Source: Pseudomonas huaxiensis (GTDB lineage Bacteria; Pseudomonadota; Gammaproteobacteria; Pseudomonadales; Pseudomonadaceae). Taken from it: 64,000 nt of DNA. Of the stretch, positions 23,858 through 33,057 are shown in pieces; the first letter of the stretch is position 1; each line of letters opens with the position of its first letter. The position numbers and the translations under genes were made by a program. Where the stretch lies: the NCBI RefSeq assembly GCF_003231275.1, contig NZ_QKVL01000004.1, positions 186,001 through 250,000 on the forward strand, in the 5' to 3' direction. A model generated the notes under the pieces. The model was given only the letters and a program-made list of their open reading frames with translations. It had not been told where the DNA came from and made no database searches.

Positions 23858-24889
23858 ATGACTGACATTTTCGACACCCTGACCATGCTGGAAGCGGTAG
23901 AGCAGATGGCTCTGCCACGGCGCTTCCTGATGAACACCTTCTTTAACGGCGGCGCGCCATCGACCTTCGGGACCGAGGCTGTGACCATCGACATCGTCAA
24001 AGGCCAGCGCAAGATGGCGCCGTTCGTACACCCGACGCTTCCGGGTAGTGTTTCGCAGCGCACGGGTTTCAGCTCGTCGACCTACAGGCCGCCCTACATC
24101 CAGCCGAAGCGCGAAACCCGCGCAGAGTTGATCCTCAAGCGTGGCGCTGGCGAGACGGCGTTCTCCACGCGGACTCCGCTCGATCGCGCCGGAGAGCAGC
24201 TGGGCCGTGACCTGACGGATCTGGACAGCGAAATCACTCGTCGAGAAGAGTGGATGTGCGCGCAAGCGTTGACCACAGGGCGTATTCGCGTAGTTGGCGA
24301 TGGGGTCGATGACACCATCGATTTCCTCATGGAAGACACCCACAAAGTTACGCTGGCAAACGGTCGCTGGAACACCAGTGATTCCGATCCTATCGCCAAT
24401 CTGCGGCAGTGGCGGCGGTTGGTGGCCAAGGACTCCGGTCGGAGTGCCAACGTTGCGGTGCTGAGCGCCGAGGCGCAGGACGCCTTCCAAGGCAACGACA
24501 CCGTTCTGAAACAGCTCAACTCCCGTCGAGTCGACATGGGCCTGATCAAGCCCGAGGAGTTGCCAGATGGTGTCACCTACCTGGGCTACCTCAACGATCC
24601 GGGCGTGGACCTGTATGCCTACGACGAGTGGTATCTGGACGACGATGAGAACGAGCAGCCGGTTATCCCCGCTGGCGGGTTGATTCTTGGCTCGACCAAT
24701 ACCCGCAACGCCATGCTTTACGGAGCGATTCAGGACTTGGAAGCCATCGAGAGCGGCCTGGTCGAAGCGGCTCGTTTTCCCAAAAGCTGGGTCACGAAGG
24801 AGCCAAGTGCGCGGTGGTTGAAGCTTCAGGCAGCTGCGCTGGCGGGCATGCTGGAACCCAACGCATTCCTCTACGCAAAGGTGGTGTGA
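23858..24889 (+). CDS. Major capsid protein, lambda GpE-like
   Basis: A 343-residue HK97-fold capsid protein of the GpE family. Typical parts are the N-terminal LLNTFF-like segment (RRFLMNTFFNGGAPSTFGTE), RPPYIQPKRETRAELILKRG and the middle VAVLSAEAQDAF region. It follows the decoration gene by 11 bp, as in lambda. Confidence 0.93.
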   Translation: MTDIFDTLTMLEAVEQMALPRRFLMNTFFNGGAPSTFGTEAVTIDIVKGQRKMAPFVHPTLPGSVSQRTGFSSSTYRPPYIQPKRETRAELILKRGAGETAFSTRTPLDRAGEQLGRDLTDLDSEITRREEWMCAQALTTGRIRVVGDGVDDTIDFLMEDTHKVTLANGRWNTSDSDPIANLRQWRRLVAKDSGRSANVAVLSAEAQDAFQGNDTVLKQLNSRRVDMGLIKPEELPDGVTYLGYLNDPGVDLYAYDEWYLDDDENEQPVIPAGGLILGSTNTRNAMLYGAIQDLEAIESGLVEAARFPKSWVTKEPSARWLKLQAAALAGMLEPNAFLYAKVV

Positions 24890-24890
24890 C

Positions 24891-25073
24891 ATGGCCGCAA
24901 AGATTGAGTACGTGGTGGTGGACGGCTGCATCCAGGACGGAACCAAGGTCATTCGCCAAGATGAGGTCTACACCCCGCCCAGCAAGGAATTGGCCGAGAT
25001 GCTGCTCGCCGAGGGCAAGATCGCGAAGCGTGGCCAGCTCCCGTCCAAGGATGATCAAGACGACGGGGAGTGA
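24891..25073 (+). CDS. Small hypothetical head-module protein
   Basis: A 60-residue protein, MAAKIEYVVVDGCIQDGTKV..., ending in an acidic tail (PSKDDQDDGE). It starts 1 base after the capsid stop and is followed within 2 bases by the next gene. Small proteins in this place are common in lambda-like heads; no function known to me. Confidence 0.6.
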   Translation: MAAKIEYVVVDGCIQDGTKVIRQDEVYTPPSKELAEMLLAEGKIAKRGQLPSKDDQDDGE

Positions 25074-25075
25074 CC

Positions 25076-25396
25076 ATGGGCTTTCGTGAGCAGGTGGCTG
25101 CCATGGATGAGCAGCTGCTGGCCGTGATGGGTGATGAGGCTTTGATCGATGGGCGAGACCAGGCGGTACCCGGCTTCATGTCGGTCCCCTGGTTGCAACC
25201 CAAGCTGGGTCAGATCAAGACCCAGGTCAGGGAGCCGACCTTTTCGATCAGGGTTGCCGACGCTGCCGGCGTGGCTCCCCCGCAGCGGCTGGTGGTGGAC
25301 CTGCCCCCGGAAGACGGAGGCGGGACGTACATCATCGTCAAGCTTGAGCCGGATGGAACCGGTTGGGTCAACCTAGTGCTTAGGGAGGTGCGATGA
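25076..25396 (+). CDS. Head-tail attachment protein, FII-like
   Basis: A 106-residue protein resembling the phage head-tail attachment family that includes lambda FII (ATP-binding sugar transporter-like fold): FREQVAAMDEQLLAVMGDEA, then IRVADAAGVAPPQRLVVDLP. It joins the finished head to the tail. ATG at 25076 follows GGGGAG; a GTG two codons upstream is less likely. Confidence 0.7.
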   Translation: MGFREQVAAMDEQLLAVMGDEALIDGRDQAVPGFMSVPWLQPKLGQIKTQVREPTFSIRVADAAGVAPPQRLVVDLPPEDGGGTYIIVKLEPDGTGWVNLVLREVR

Positions 25397-26043
25397 GCGT
25401 TGGCAGCTACTTCGAGAACAAGTCCGAGCACGGAATGCTCACGCTGCAGCTGTCCAGCTCGGACAAGCAGCGCTTCACCCGGTTCGGCACGCTCGCGCCG
25501 AAAGCCTTCGCTGCTGCGCACCGCCGGGCGATCAACAAGACGTTGCGGTGGATGCGCACGCACATTGCCCGGGCGATCGGGCAACAGGAGCGGATCGCGC
25601 AGTCGGCGGTGCGACAACGGCTCCGGGCCTATCCGGTCAACAGCAACGGCCAGGGCAAGCTCTGGTTCGGGATCAACGCGATCGAGGCCAGTCGTGCTGG
25701 TCGGGCGCGGCAGACCCGGACCGGAGTTTCGGTTGCAGGTCGCCGCTATGAGGGGGCGTTCTACAAGAAGGTCTACGGCGACAAGCCGGACATCTGGATC
25801 CGCACCGCCAGCAAGCACTTCAAGGCCAGCGATTACCCGGAGACCGCCTCAGGTGGGGGCGGCAATGGTTGGCTCTACGAGGACGGCAACGACAGTCGCT
25901 TTCCCCTGGCCAAGGCCAAGCTCTCGCTGGAGGGCGTCCGGCCTCACTTTGACGCCTGGGCGCGGCGGGCTAACCAACGGCTGCTGGAGATCCTGGAGCA
26001 AGAACTCAACTACGAAATGCAGAAGATGCTGAAAGGGGCCTGA
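25393..26043 (+). CDS. Minor tail protein Z-like
   Basis: A 216-residue protein similar to the lambda GpZ family (AAAHRRAINKTLRWMRTHIA, then WFGINAIEASRAGRARQTRT). It is basic and probably helps tail-tube completion or connector assembly. Overlaps the preceding stop by 4 bp. This is the last clearly lambda-like gene before the contractile-tail module. Confidence 0.75.
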   Translation: MSVGSYFENKSEHGMLTLQLSSSDKQRFTRFGTLAPKAFAAAHRRAINKTLRWMRTHIARAIGQQERIAQSAVRQRLRAYPVNSNGQGKLWFGINAIEASRAGRARQTRTGVSVAGRRYEGAFYKKVYGDKPDIWIRTASKHFKASDYPETASGGGGNGWLYEDGNDSRFPLAKAKLSLEGVRPHFDAWARRANQRLLEILEQELNYEMQKMLKGA

Positions 26044-26044
26044 C

Positions 26045-26575
26045 GTGTCTGATCAAACCTTTAGTCTCGACGACCTGTATCAGGCGATCGAGGATCATGT
26101 CCAGGAAGCCATACCCGGGCTTGAGGCGGTTTGCTTCATGCCCGCGCACATGACCACCCTGCCAGTTCCCATGGTGCTGCTGGAGCTGGTGGGGCTTGAT
26201 CCGGGGCGAGATCAAGGAACCGGCGAGACGGCGGTTGTTGCTCGCTTCGAGGCCAGGGCAATCGTCGGCGCCGAGCAGGCGGAATGTTATCGGCAAGCTG
26301 CCTTCATTGCTTCCCGGCTGGCGGTGTTGCTGCGTCTCCAGACCTGGGGTCAGGAAGTCGAGCCTGCAGAGTTCCTGCAGGCCTCCCAGGACTTCACGCG
26401 GCCGGAGCTGGATGGCTACGCGGTCTGGGTCGTTGAATGGACGCAGACCCTGTACCTCGGGGAGGAAGAGTGGCCTTGGCCGAACCAGCCGCCGAGTAGC
26501 CTGATGCTGGGCTTCGTGCCGGATACCGGATCGGGACAGCAGGGCGCGTATGTTGCTCCGGAGTCCCTCGAATGA
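26045..26575 (+). CDS. Phage protein at the head-tail junction (tail terminator candidate)
   Basis: A 176-residue protein, GTG start at 26045, located where a tail-terminator subunit is expected. It has a helical N terminus (FSLDDLYQAIEDHVQEAIPG) and a beta-rich core (MVLLELVGLDPG; TAVVARFEARAIVGAEQAEC), compatible with a terminator fold. I cannot name the family with certainty. Its stop overlaps the baseplate gene start. Confidence 0.6.
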   Translation: MSDQTFSLDDLYQAIEDHVQEAIPGLEAVCFMPAHMTTLPVPMVLLELVGLDPGRDQGTGETAVVARFEARAIVGAEQAECYRQAAFIASRLAVLLRLQTWGQEVEPAEFLQASQDFTRPELDGYAVWVVEWTQTLYLGEEEWPWPNQPPSSLMLGFVPDTGSGQQGAYVAPESLE

Positions 26576-27132
26576 GTCAGGCCAGCGCAGCCCATGACCG
26601 CATGATCGCGGGCCTGATCATCCCGTGCAGGGTCGTGGCAGTAGACCTTGCAGCCGCAATGGTGCGGGTTTCCGATGGCGCCGGCTGGACTAGCGCCTGG
26701 GTGCGGTGGCACAGCCAGGCGGCCGGCAAGGCGCGGCATTGGCGGTCGCCTAGCTTGGGCGAGCAGGGCGCATTGATCAGCCCCAGCGGCGAGCCCGCCC
26801 AGGGCACGTTCGTGCCCGGCCTGTACGGCAATGCGGGTGACCAGCCGGACAACCGCGACCACGTCGAAGTCTGGCGTTTCGACGACGGCGGGTCGCTGGT
26901 GTATGACTGGCAGGCCAACACCTACAGCATCGACCTGCCGACCGGCACCGCAACGGTGCGAGTGGGAGGAAGCTCTGCGGTTGTCACGGATGACGCCATC
27001 ACCGCTACGTCGACCACAATCACACTCACCGGTGACGTCCAGGTCAACGGCAAGTTGCAGGTCACCGGCGACATCCTCGGCGGTGCCAAGATCATCGACA
27101 CCGCCGGCAACACACCGAACCACAAGCACTGA
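26572..27132 (+). CDS. Baseplate spike/assembly protein V
   Basis: A 186-residue P2 gpV-like protein. An N-terminal OB-like domain (IPCRVVAVDLAAAMVRVSDG...RWHSQAAGKARHW, then PSLGEQGALISPSGE) is followed by a repetitive beta-helix region (TITLTGDVQVNGKLQVTGDI) that forms the piercing spike, ending with HKH-type residues that can bind metal. Starts the P2-like tail module. Confidence 0.9.
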   Translation: MSQASAAHDRMIAGLIIPCRVVAVDLAAAMVRVSDGAGWTSAWVRWHSQAAGKARHWRSPSLGEQGALISPSGEPAQGTFVPGLYGNAGDQPDNRDHVEVWRFDDGGSLVYDWQANTYSIDLPTGTATVRVGGSSAVVTDDAITATSTTITLTGDVQVNGKLQVTGDILGGAKIIDTAGNTPNHKH

Positions 27133-27147
27133 TCCATCTGTATCAAC

Positions 27148-27171
27148 AGGCCCGCCAAGTGCGGGCTTTTT
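27148..27171 (+). terminator. Hairpin with T run after gpV
   Basis: Stem GCCCGC/GCGGGC with loop CAAGT followed by TTTTT. It probably reduces transcription between gpV and the downstream baseplate genes. Confidence 0.6.
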
Positions 27172-27187
27172 CGTTCCTGGAGGAAAC

Positions 27188-27406
27188 ATGCGAAATAAAG
27201 ACCTCGAGGTTGTGCACCCGCCGCAGCCGCAGCCCAAGCCCGGCCCGGCCTTGCGTTACCGCGACACCCGTTACACCTCCCGAGTGCTGCAACTGCCGGA
27301 CGGGCGTTTGCTGTCGGTGGCGCAAGGCATCGTGGCGACCATGGCGGACGATACCGTCGGACTGGAATATCTCGCCTCCCACCAGGACCTGGTTCCCGAG
27401 GAGTAA
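27188..27406 (+). CDS. Small hypothetical baseplate-region protein
   Basis: A 72-residue protein starting MRNKDLEVVHPPQPQPKPGP, with GGAGGAAAC directly upstream. It has a Pro-rich N terminus, then a compact segment (YTSRVLQLPDGRLLSVAQGI). It lies between gpV and gp25/W homologues, so a small baseplate or chaperone role is possible, but no family is recognised. Confidence 0.6.
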   Translation: MRNKDLEVVHPPQPQPKPGPALRYRDTRYTSRVLQLPDGRLLSVAQGIVATMADDTVGLEYLASHQDLVPEE

Positions 27407-27409
27407 TCG

Positions 27410-27736
27410 ATGATCGGAGTGGACCGCCACACTGGGCAGCCGCTGTCGGGCATCGCCCACCTGCGGCAGTCCATCGAGGACATTCTCACCACCTCCCTTG
27501 GCAGTCGTCGCATGCGGCCGGAGTACGGCAGCAAGCTGCGCCGGTTCGTCGACCTGCCGGTCAATGAGGGTTGGAAAAGCGCTGTACAGGCCGAGGTCGC
27601 CCGGGCAGTGGGTCGCTGGGAGCCCCGGTTGAAGCTTGAGCGGGTACGGGTGACGGCCGTCGTTGGCGGCCAGATCACCTTGCAACTGACGGGGCAGTAC
27701 CTGGGTGATAACCAGATTTTGGAGGTGAGCGCGTGA
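27410..27736 (+). CDS. Baseplate wedge protein W (gp25 family)
   Basis: A 108-residue protein with the gp25/GpW lysozyme-like family signature: GIAHLRQSIEDILTTSLGSR, then MRPEYGSKL. It is a baseplate wedge subunit that initiates sheath polymerisation in contractile tails. Its stop overlaps the next start. Confidence 0.92.
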   Translation: MIGVDRHTGQPLSGIAHLRQSIEDILTTSLGSRRMRPEYGSKLRRFVDLPVNEGWKSAVQAEVARAVGRWEPRLKLERVRVTAVVGGQITLQLTGQYLGDNQILEVSA

Positions 27737-28614
27737 GCACTGTTGAACTGTCGGCCCTGCCGGCGCCGCAGGTGCTGGAGGATCTGGACTACGAGGAGAC
27801 GTATCAGCAGGAGCTGGCGACTTTTCAGACGTTCATGGGGGATAACTGGACAGCCAACCTTGAAAGCGACCCGGTGACCAAGCTGCTGGAGCTGGGCGCT
27901 TATCGGCGCTTGCAGAACCGGGCGCGGATCAATGACGCGGCCAAGGCCCTGTTGCTGGCCTACGCCCGGGGCAGCGACCTTGACCAGTTGGCGGCCAACG
28001 TCGAGCTCAAGCGCCTGGTGGTGCAAGCCGAAGACCTGAGCACGTCGCCGCCGACGCTGCAGGTGCTCGAGGAAGACGACGCCCTGCGCGAGCGTGTCCA
28101 GCTGGTCTACGAGGGGCTGACCACGGCCGGCCCGCGCAACAGCTACATCCTGCATGCCCGCAACGCCTCGGGGCTGGTCGCGGACGCCACGGCGGAAAGC
28201 CCGTCGCCGGCGGTCGTTACCGTAACAGTGCTGTCGCTGGAGGACAAAGGGAGGGCCAGCCCGGAGCTGCTGGAGGCCGTGCGGGTCAAGCTGAGCGATG
28301 ACGACGTGCGTCCGGTCGGTGACCGGCTGTTCGTTGAAAGCGCCGAGGTGCTGCACTACCGAATCGATGCGGTGCTGTACAAGTCCGGCAGCGGCCCGGA
28401 GACGGAGGCCGCGCTGGCCGAATGCCGGCGTCGTCTGGCGGCGTGGATCAACCCGCGCCGCCGCCTCGGCGTCGAGATCGCCCGGTCTGCGATTGACGCC
28501 CAGTTGCATATCGCCGGCGTGAGCCGGGTTGAGCTGATTGACTGGCAGGACCTGTCCCCGACCAAAGCGCAGGCGGCCTGGTGCACTGGCTTCACCGTCG
28601 AATGGGGTAGCTGA
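27733..28614 (+). CDS. Baseplate assembly protein J
   Basis: A 293-residue P2 gpJ-like wedge protein starting with GTG. Characteristic parts are the acidic N-terminal block (DLDYEETYQQELATFQTFMG), KLLELGAYRRLQNRARINDA and ARGSDLDQLAANVELKRLVV. It follows gpW and precedes gpI as in P2. Confidence 0.92.
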   Translation: MSTVELSALPAPQVLEDLDYEETYQQELATFQTFMGDNWTANLESDPVTKLLELGAYRRLQNRARINDAAKALLLAYARGSDLDQLAANVELKRLVVQAEDLSTSPPTLQVLEEDDALRERVQLVYEGLTTAGPRNSYILHARNASGLVADATAESPSPAVVTVTVLSLEDKGRASPELLEAVRVKLSDDDVRPVGDRLFVESAEVLHYRIDAVLYKSGSGPETEAALAECRRRLAAWINPRRRLGVEIARSAIDAQLHIAGVSRVELIDWQDLSPTKAQAAWCTGFTVEWGS

Positions 28615-28615
28615 C

Positions 28616-29221
28616 ATGTCCAGCCTGCTACCGCTCAACAGCACGTTGCTGGAGCGCGCTATCGAGGCCGCTAACCACGACCATCCCGACCTCCCGCTGC
28701 GCACTCTCTACAACCCTGACACCTGTCCGGCTCATATGCTGCACCAGCTCGCCTGGGCTTGGTCGGTGGACCGCTGGGAAGAGAGCTGGAGCGAGGCTGT
28801 AAAGCGCTCGGTGATTCGCTCGGCGTTCTACGTGCATACGCGCAAGGGAACGATTGGCGCGCTGCGCAGAGTCGTTGAGCCCTTGGGCTACCTGATCGAG
28901 GTCCTCGAGTGGTGGCAAACCCACCCTGAGGGAGTGCCCGGCACCTTTGCACTCCAAGTCGGAGTCCTCGATCAGGGTATCACTGAAGAAATGTATGCGG
29001 AGCTGACGCGACTGATCGATGACGCCAAGCCAGTCAGTCGGCACCTCACTGGCTTGGCTATCGCACTTTCCAGCAGCGGCTACCTACGCGTGGCGGCGGG
29101 GCTGGCCGAAGGCGAGGAAATCGATGTTTACCCGCCGATGCCCCGCGACATTGCAGTAGTGGGTACCTCTGGCCATGTCGGCCGTGACCATCAAATCGAA
29201 TACCTGGACGTGTACTCATGA
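28616..29221 (+). CDS. Tail protein I
   Basis: A 201-residue P2 gpI-like baseplate protein (LLPLNSTLLERAIEAANHDH, then AHMLHQLAWAWSVDRWEESW and YVHTRKGTIGALRRVVEPLG). The ATG at 28616 is 1 base after the gpJ stop; an upstream in-frame extension overlaps gpJ and is rejected. It connects the baseplate to the fibres. Confidence 0.92.
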   Translation: MSSLLPLNSTLLERAIEAANHDHPDLPLRTLYNPDTCPAHMLHQLAWAWSVDRWEESWSEAVKRSVIRSAFYVHTRKGTIGALRRVVEPLGYLIEVLEWWQTHPEGVPGTFALQVGVLDQGITEEMYAELTRLIDDAKPVSRHLTGLAIALSSSGYLRVAAGLAEGEEIDVYPPMPRDIAVVGTSGHVGRDHQIEYLDVYS

Positions 29222-30810
29222 CTGACCAGAACAGCCAGTTCTTCGCCATCCTCACCGCAGTGGGGGAGGCCAAGCAGGCAAATGCAGATGCCCTGGGTGT
29301 GCCATGGACCTTCGCCCAGATGGGCGTCGGTGATGCCAATGGGGCAGAGCCCATTCCAAGTCGCACCCAGACCAAACTGATTAACGAACGCCGTCGGGCT
29401 CCCTTGAATCAGCTGAAGGTTGACCCGGGCAATGCGAGCATCATCATCGCCGAGCAGGTCATACCGCCTGATGCCGGCGGCTGGTGGATCCGCGAAATCG
29501 GTCTCTACGACGCTGCTGGCGATCTGGTGGCGGTCGCAAACTGTGCACCGAGTTTCAAGCCGCTGCTCTCCCAGGGTACGGGCAAAACGCAAGTCGTGCG
29601 GCTGAATATCATTGTCACCAGTACGGCCAACGTGCAGCTCAAGATCGACCCGTCCGTGGTTCTGGCAACGCGAGAGTACGTTGATACATCGTTACTGAAT
29701 GTTTTGCCTCGCGACAAAACGCCCGGCGCTTATACCCAGGTACGAATCAATGAGCGCGGGCTGGTCGTCGAAGGTTGGAACCCTACGACCCTGGCGGACT
29801 ACGGCATCACCGATGCGTTGAGCAAAAAAGGCGGGACCGTTCTCGGAAACTTCTGGCTCGATGGCTACAACATGTTCCTCAAGCAGAGCGGGGCTCAAGC
29901 ATGGAACATCGGGGTGCTGGGCACAGATGATCGGGGGGCAATTCAAGCGGGTATGGGTTTTGTCGGAGGATCGGGTGCAATTCAAAGCGTTTTCCTCGCC
30001 TTGGGTGATCAGCCTTGGGCGGTTGGAAATGGCGTTCGCATCACTTCGGCTGGGGTCGCCATTGAGGGGGTGCTGTCCGGAGTCGGATCTGGCCTGAGCA
30101 AGCTTCCCTGGGCAGGCCTGGAAGGCGTGCCGAAAGCACTGAAGACGATGGGGGATGTTGCGGGTCTAGGGTTCTACGCGCACCTTGGCGGTGGCGTGAT
30201 CGAGGTGCGGTCGATTGCTGTCGCCGGTGCTGGGCTCAGCATCTCTAACGCCGCCGGCCTCGACGGCAATCCGACGCTAGGCCTTGTGGTGGCAACTCAA
30301 GGCATGGCCGAGGCCGGCGCTGATAACGAACGCCCCATGAGTGCCCTGCGGGTCTTTCAAGCAATCGCGGCGGTTGTAAAACAAGCGACAGAAAACGCGT
30401 TTGGCTGGGCCAGGATTGGTACGCAGACGCAAGTCGATGCGGGCACTGACGATGCTGTCATTGTCACGCCGAAGAAGCTCCGCGCCGGCTTTTCCGCACT
30501 GCTCACCGATAACGGCTATATCGCTTTCCCGAGTTGGATGGGTGGGTTGATTGTGCAGTGGGGGCGTGCGGTTGGCGTGCCCCAGGCGATCGACGCACCT
30601 GATGTTGTCGGTCCAACGGTGGACATACCGTTGCCGTTGACGTTTCCGACCGCAGCCTGGCGAGTGCTCGCAACCATGAATTTTACGACCATGTCGACGA
30701 AATCGTCTTACGCCCCGGGGGCCACCATCGTCTCCAACTCCGTGATCCGGGTGCAGAACAACTATACGAACTCCGGTGGCCAGATCTGCTACCTGGTGAT
30801 TGGTAAGTAA
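29218..30810 (+). CDS. Tail fibre protein
   Basis: A 530-residue fibre of the P2 gpH-like/DUF3751 type. The N-terminal baseplate-attachment region includes FFAILTAVGEAKQANADALG and IIAEQVIPPDAGGWWIREIG. The middle shaft has AGLEGVPKALKTMG-type repeats, and the C-terminal tip is Gly/Ser/Asn-rich and probably binds the host surface. The stop is 9 bp before the assembly gene. No inverting fibre segment is seen. Confidence 0.9.
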   Translation: MTDQNSQFFAILTAVGEAKQANADALGVPWTFAQMGVGDANGAEPIPSRTQTKLINERRRAPLNQLKVDPGNASIIIAEQVIPPDAGGWWIREIGLYDAAGDLVAVANCAPSFKPLLSQGTGKTQVVRLNIIVTSTANVQLKIDPSVVLATREYVDTSLLNVLPRDKTPGAYTQVRINERGLVVEGWNPTTLADYGITDALSKKGGTVLGNFWLDGYNMFLKQSGAQAWNIGVLGTDDRGAIQAGMGFVGGSGAIQSVFLALGDQPWAVGNGVRITSAGVAIEGVLSGVGSGLSKLPWAGLEGVPKALKTMGDVAGLGFYAHLGGGVIEVRSIAVAGAGLSISNAAGLDGNPTLGLVVATQGMAEAGADNERPMSALRVFQAIAAVVKQATENAFGWARIGTQTQVDAGTDDAVIVTPKKLRAGFSALLTDNGYIAFPSWMGGLIVQWGRAVGVPQAIDAPDVVGPTVDIPLPLTFPTAAWRVLATMNFTTMSTKSSYAPGATIVSNSVIRVQNNYTNSGGQICYLVIGK

Positions 30811-30819
30811 GGGGGGCAA

Positions 30820-31254
30820 ATGACTACTTTCTACAGCCCGGGCGAAACCGGGTTTTTCGACACGCTGGTTCATGCATCAGGGCAGATCCCGGCAGATGCA
30901 ATCAAAGTTTCGGCGGCCCGCCGGGTTGAGTTGCTGCAGGGACTGTCTCTCGGCCAGGTTATTCGGGTGGGTATTGGCGGCGATCTGGAGCTGGTTGATC
31001 CACCGGTAGACCCGAAATATGCGGTGCTCAAGGAGCGTGCTTGGCGCGATTCCGCGATTACGCAGGTGAGCTGGCTGCGTGAGCGGCACCGCGATGAGCA
31101 GGATCTGGGGCGGCCGACGACTTTGACCACCGAGCAGTTCGCAACGCTGCTGGCGTTTCTGCAACTTTTGCGCGATTGGCCGGAGTCTGAACACTTTCCC
31201 GACATTGAACAGCGGCCGCTACAGCCGCCTTGGCTGGCCGAATTGCTTGGCTGA
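30820..31254 (+). CDS. Tail fibre assembly chaperone
   Basis: A 144-residue protein of the tail-fibre assembly class (MTTFYSPGETGFFDTLVHAS at the start, then YAVLKERAWRDSAITQVSWL and RDWPESEHFPDIEQRPLQPP). Such proteins help fold and trimerise the fibre made by the gene just upstream. Followed by two hairpin terminators. Confidence 0.85.
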   Translation: MTTFYSPGETGFFDTLVHASGQIPADAIKVSAARRVELLQGLSLGQVIRVGIGGDLELVDPPVDPKYAVLKERAWRDSAITQVSWLRERHRDEQDLGRPTTLTTEQFATLLAFLQLLRDWPESEHFPDIEQRPLQPPWLAELLG

Positions 31255-31322
31255 CGCCCCGCACTGCCGGGGCGTTTTTGTCTCCGGCTTCAACCCTTCA
31301 GCCCCGGATTTCGGGGCTTTTC
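31255..31322 (+). terminator. Two consecutive intrinsic terminators after the fibre genes
   Basis: First: CGCCCC/GGGGCG stem (31255-31274) followed by TTTTT. Second: AGCCCCG/CGGGGCT stem (31300-31318) followed by TTTT. They separate the baseplate/fibre operon from the sheath gene. Confidence 0.75.
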
Positions 31323-31338
31323 CATATCTGGAGTTCAC

Positions 31339-32505
31339 ATGAGTGGTTTCTTTCACGGCGTTACCGTAACGAACGTCGACACAGGCGCGCGCAATATCGC
31401 GCTCCCGTCGTCCTCGATCATCGGCCTGGTCGACACCTTCACCCCCGGGGTGGATGCCACGGCCAAGGCCAATGACCTGGTGCTGATCACCAACGAGCGC
31501 GAAGCCGTCGCCGCCTTCGGTCCGGCCTCGGCCATAACCGTAGCGTGCAAGGCCATCTATGCCCGCGCCAAGGCGGTGATCGTCGCCTGCGGCGTGGCGA
31601 AGCTGGAAGACGCGGCCGCGCAGACATCCGCAATCATCGGCGGGGTGCTTGTCGACGGCAAGCGTACCGGCCTGCAGGCGCTGCTCGACGGCAAAAGCCG
31701 TTTCAACGCCCAGCCGCGCCTGCTGGTAACCCCGAAGCACAGCGCCACCCAGGCCGTCGGCACTGCCCTGGTGGCGCTAGCCGACAAGCTGCGCGGTATT
31801 GCCATCATCGACGGCCCGGGCACTACCGACGAGGCGGCGTTGGCCTACGCGGAGAACTTCGGCGCCAAGCGCGCGTATCTGGTCGACCCGGGTGTGCAGT
31901 ATTGGGACACCTCGGCCGACGCCACGGTTAACTCGCCGTCGTCGGCCTGGGTCGCCGGCCTGTTCGCCTGGACCGACAACGAATATGGCTTCTGGGCCTC
32001 GCCGTCGAACAAGGAGTTCGTGGGCATCACCGGAACCACGCGTTCGGTCGAGTTCCTCGACGGCGACGAAACCTGCCGGGCCAACCTGCTCAACAACGCC
32101 AATATCACCACCATCATCCGCGACGATGGCTACCGCCTGTGGGGCAACCGCACGCTGTCGAGTGATCCGAAATGGGCGTTCGTCACCCGTGTCCGGACCA
32201 TGGATATCGTCATGGATGCGATCCTCTACGGGCACAAGTGGGCCGTGGACCGCTCGATCACCGCGACCTACGTCAAGGACGTGACCGAGGGCCTGGAGAA
32301 CTTCATGCGCGACCTGAAGGCCCAGGGCGCAATCATCAATTTCGAGGTGTTCGCTGACCCCGACCTGAACACGGCCAGCCAACTGGAGCAGGGCAAGGTG
32401 TACTGGAACATCCGCTTTACCGATGTCCCGCCTGCTGAAAACCCCAATTTCCGCGTCGAGGTCACCAACCAGTGGCTGACCGAAGTCCTGGACCAGAATT
32501 CCTAA
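31339..32505 (+). CDS. Contractile tail sheath protein
   Basis: A 388-residue P2 FI-like sheath. It shows the N-terminal HGVTVTNVDTGARNIALPSS, a central GAKRAYLVDPGVQYWDTSAD region and a conserved C-terminal segment (WAVDRSITATYVKDVTEGLE, then FEVFADPDLN). It forms the outer cylinder that contracts on infection. It is followed 12 bp later by the tube gene. Confidence 0.95.
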   Translation: MSGFFHGVTVTNVDTGARNIALPSSSIIGLVDTFTPGVDATAKANDLVLITNEREAVAAFGPASAITVACKAIYARAKAVIVACGVAKLEDAAAQTSAIIGGVLVDGKRTGLQALLDGKSRFNAQPRLLVTPKHSATQAVGTALVALADKLRGIAIIDGPGTTDEAALAYAENFGAKRAYLVDPGVQYWDTSADATVNSPSSAWVAGLFAWTDNEYGFWASPSNKEFVGITGTTRSVEFLDGDETCRANLLNNANITTIIRDDGYRLWGNRTLSSDPKWAFVTRVRTMDIVMDAILYGHKWAVDRSITATYVKDVTEGLENFMRDLKAQGAIINFEVFADPDLNTASQLEQGKVYWNIRFTDVPPAENPNFRVEVTNQWLTEVLDQNS

Positions 32506-32517
32506 GGAGCCCCTGCA

Positions 32518-33027
32518 ATGGCAATGATTCCTCAAACCCTCTCAAACCTGAACCTGTTCGTCGACGGCATCAGCTTTCAAGGTGACGTGCCGAGCCTCAC
32601 GCTCCCCAAGCTCACGCTCAAGATGGAAGAGCATCGCGTCGGCGGCATGGATGTGCCGATCGAGATCATCCAGGGCATGGAAAAGATGGAAGCCGGTTTC
32701 GTCACTACCGGCGTTCGTAAAGACTCGATGCGGTTCTTCGGCCTGGCTGACGGTACCGCGTTCAACGGCACGTTCCGGGGCTCCTATCGCGGGCTCAAAG
32801 GCGCAGTCACCGCAGTGGTGGTGACGCTGCGTGGTGCGTTGAAGGAAGTCGACATGGGGGACTGGAAGCCTGGTGATAAGGCAGAGATCAAGCACAACGT
32901 CGCGGTGACGTACTACAAGCTCGAACTCGACGGCCGCGTCATGTACGAAATCGACCCTCTCGGCATGAAGCGCGTCATCAACGGTGTTGACCAACTGGCC
33001 GCTGAGCGCTCCGCCCTCGGCCTCTAA
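32518..33027 (+). CDS. Tail tube protein
   Basis: A 169-residue P2 FII-like major tube protein (MIPQTLSNLNLFVDGISFQG, MEKMEAGFVTTGVRKDSMRF, VTYYKLELDGRVMYEIDPLG). It makes the inner tube inside the sheath. The order sheath then tube then E-type chaperones matches P2. Confidence 0.94.
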   Translation: MAMIPQTLSNLNLFVDGISFQGDVPSLTLPKLTLKMEEHRVGGMDVPIEIIQGMEKMEAGFVTTGVRKDSMRFFGLADGTAFNGTFRGSYRGLKGAVTAVVVTLRGALKEVDMGDWKPGDKAEIKHNVAVTYYKLELDGRVMYEIDPLGMKRVINGVDQLAAERSALGL

Positions 33028-33057
33028 CCCCTCTCACTACTCGTAAGGACTGCATCT

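Noticed and set aside
29218..31254. Invertible tail-fibre cassette
   Set aside because: No Gin/Cin-type invertase, second fibre fragment or inverted crossover sites were seen.
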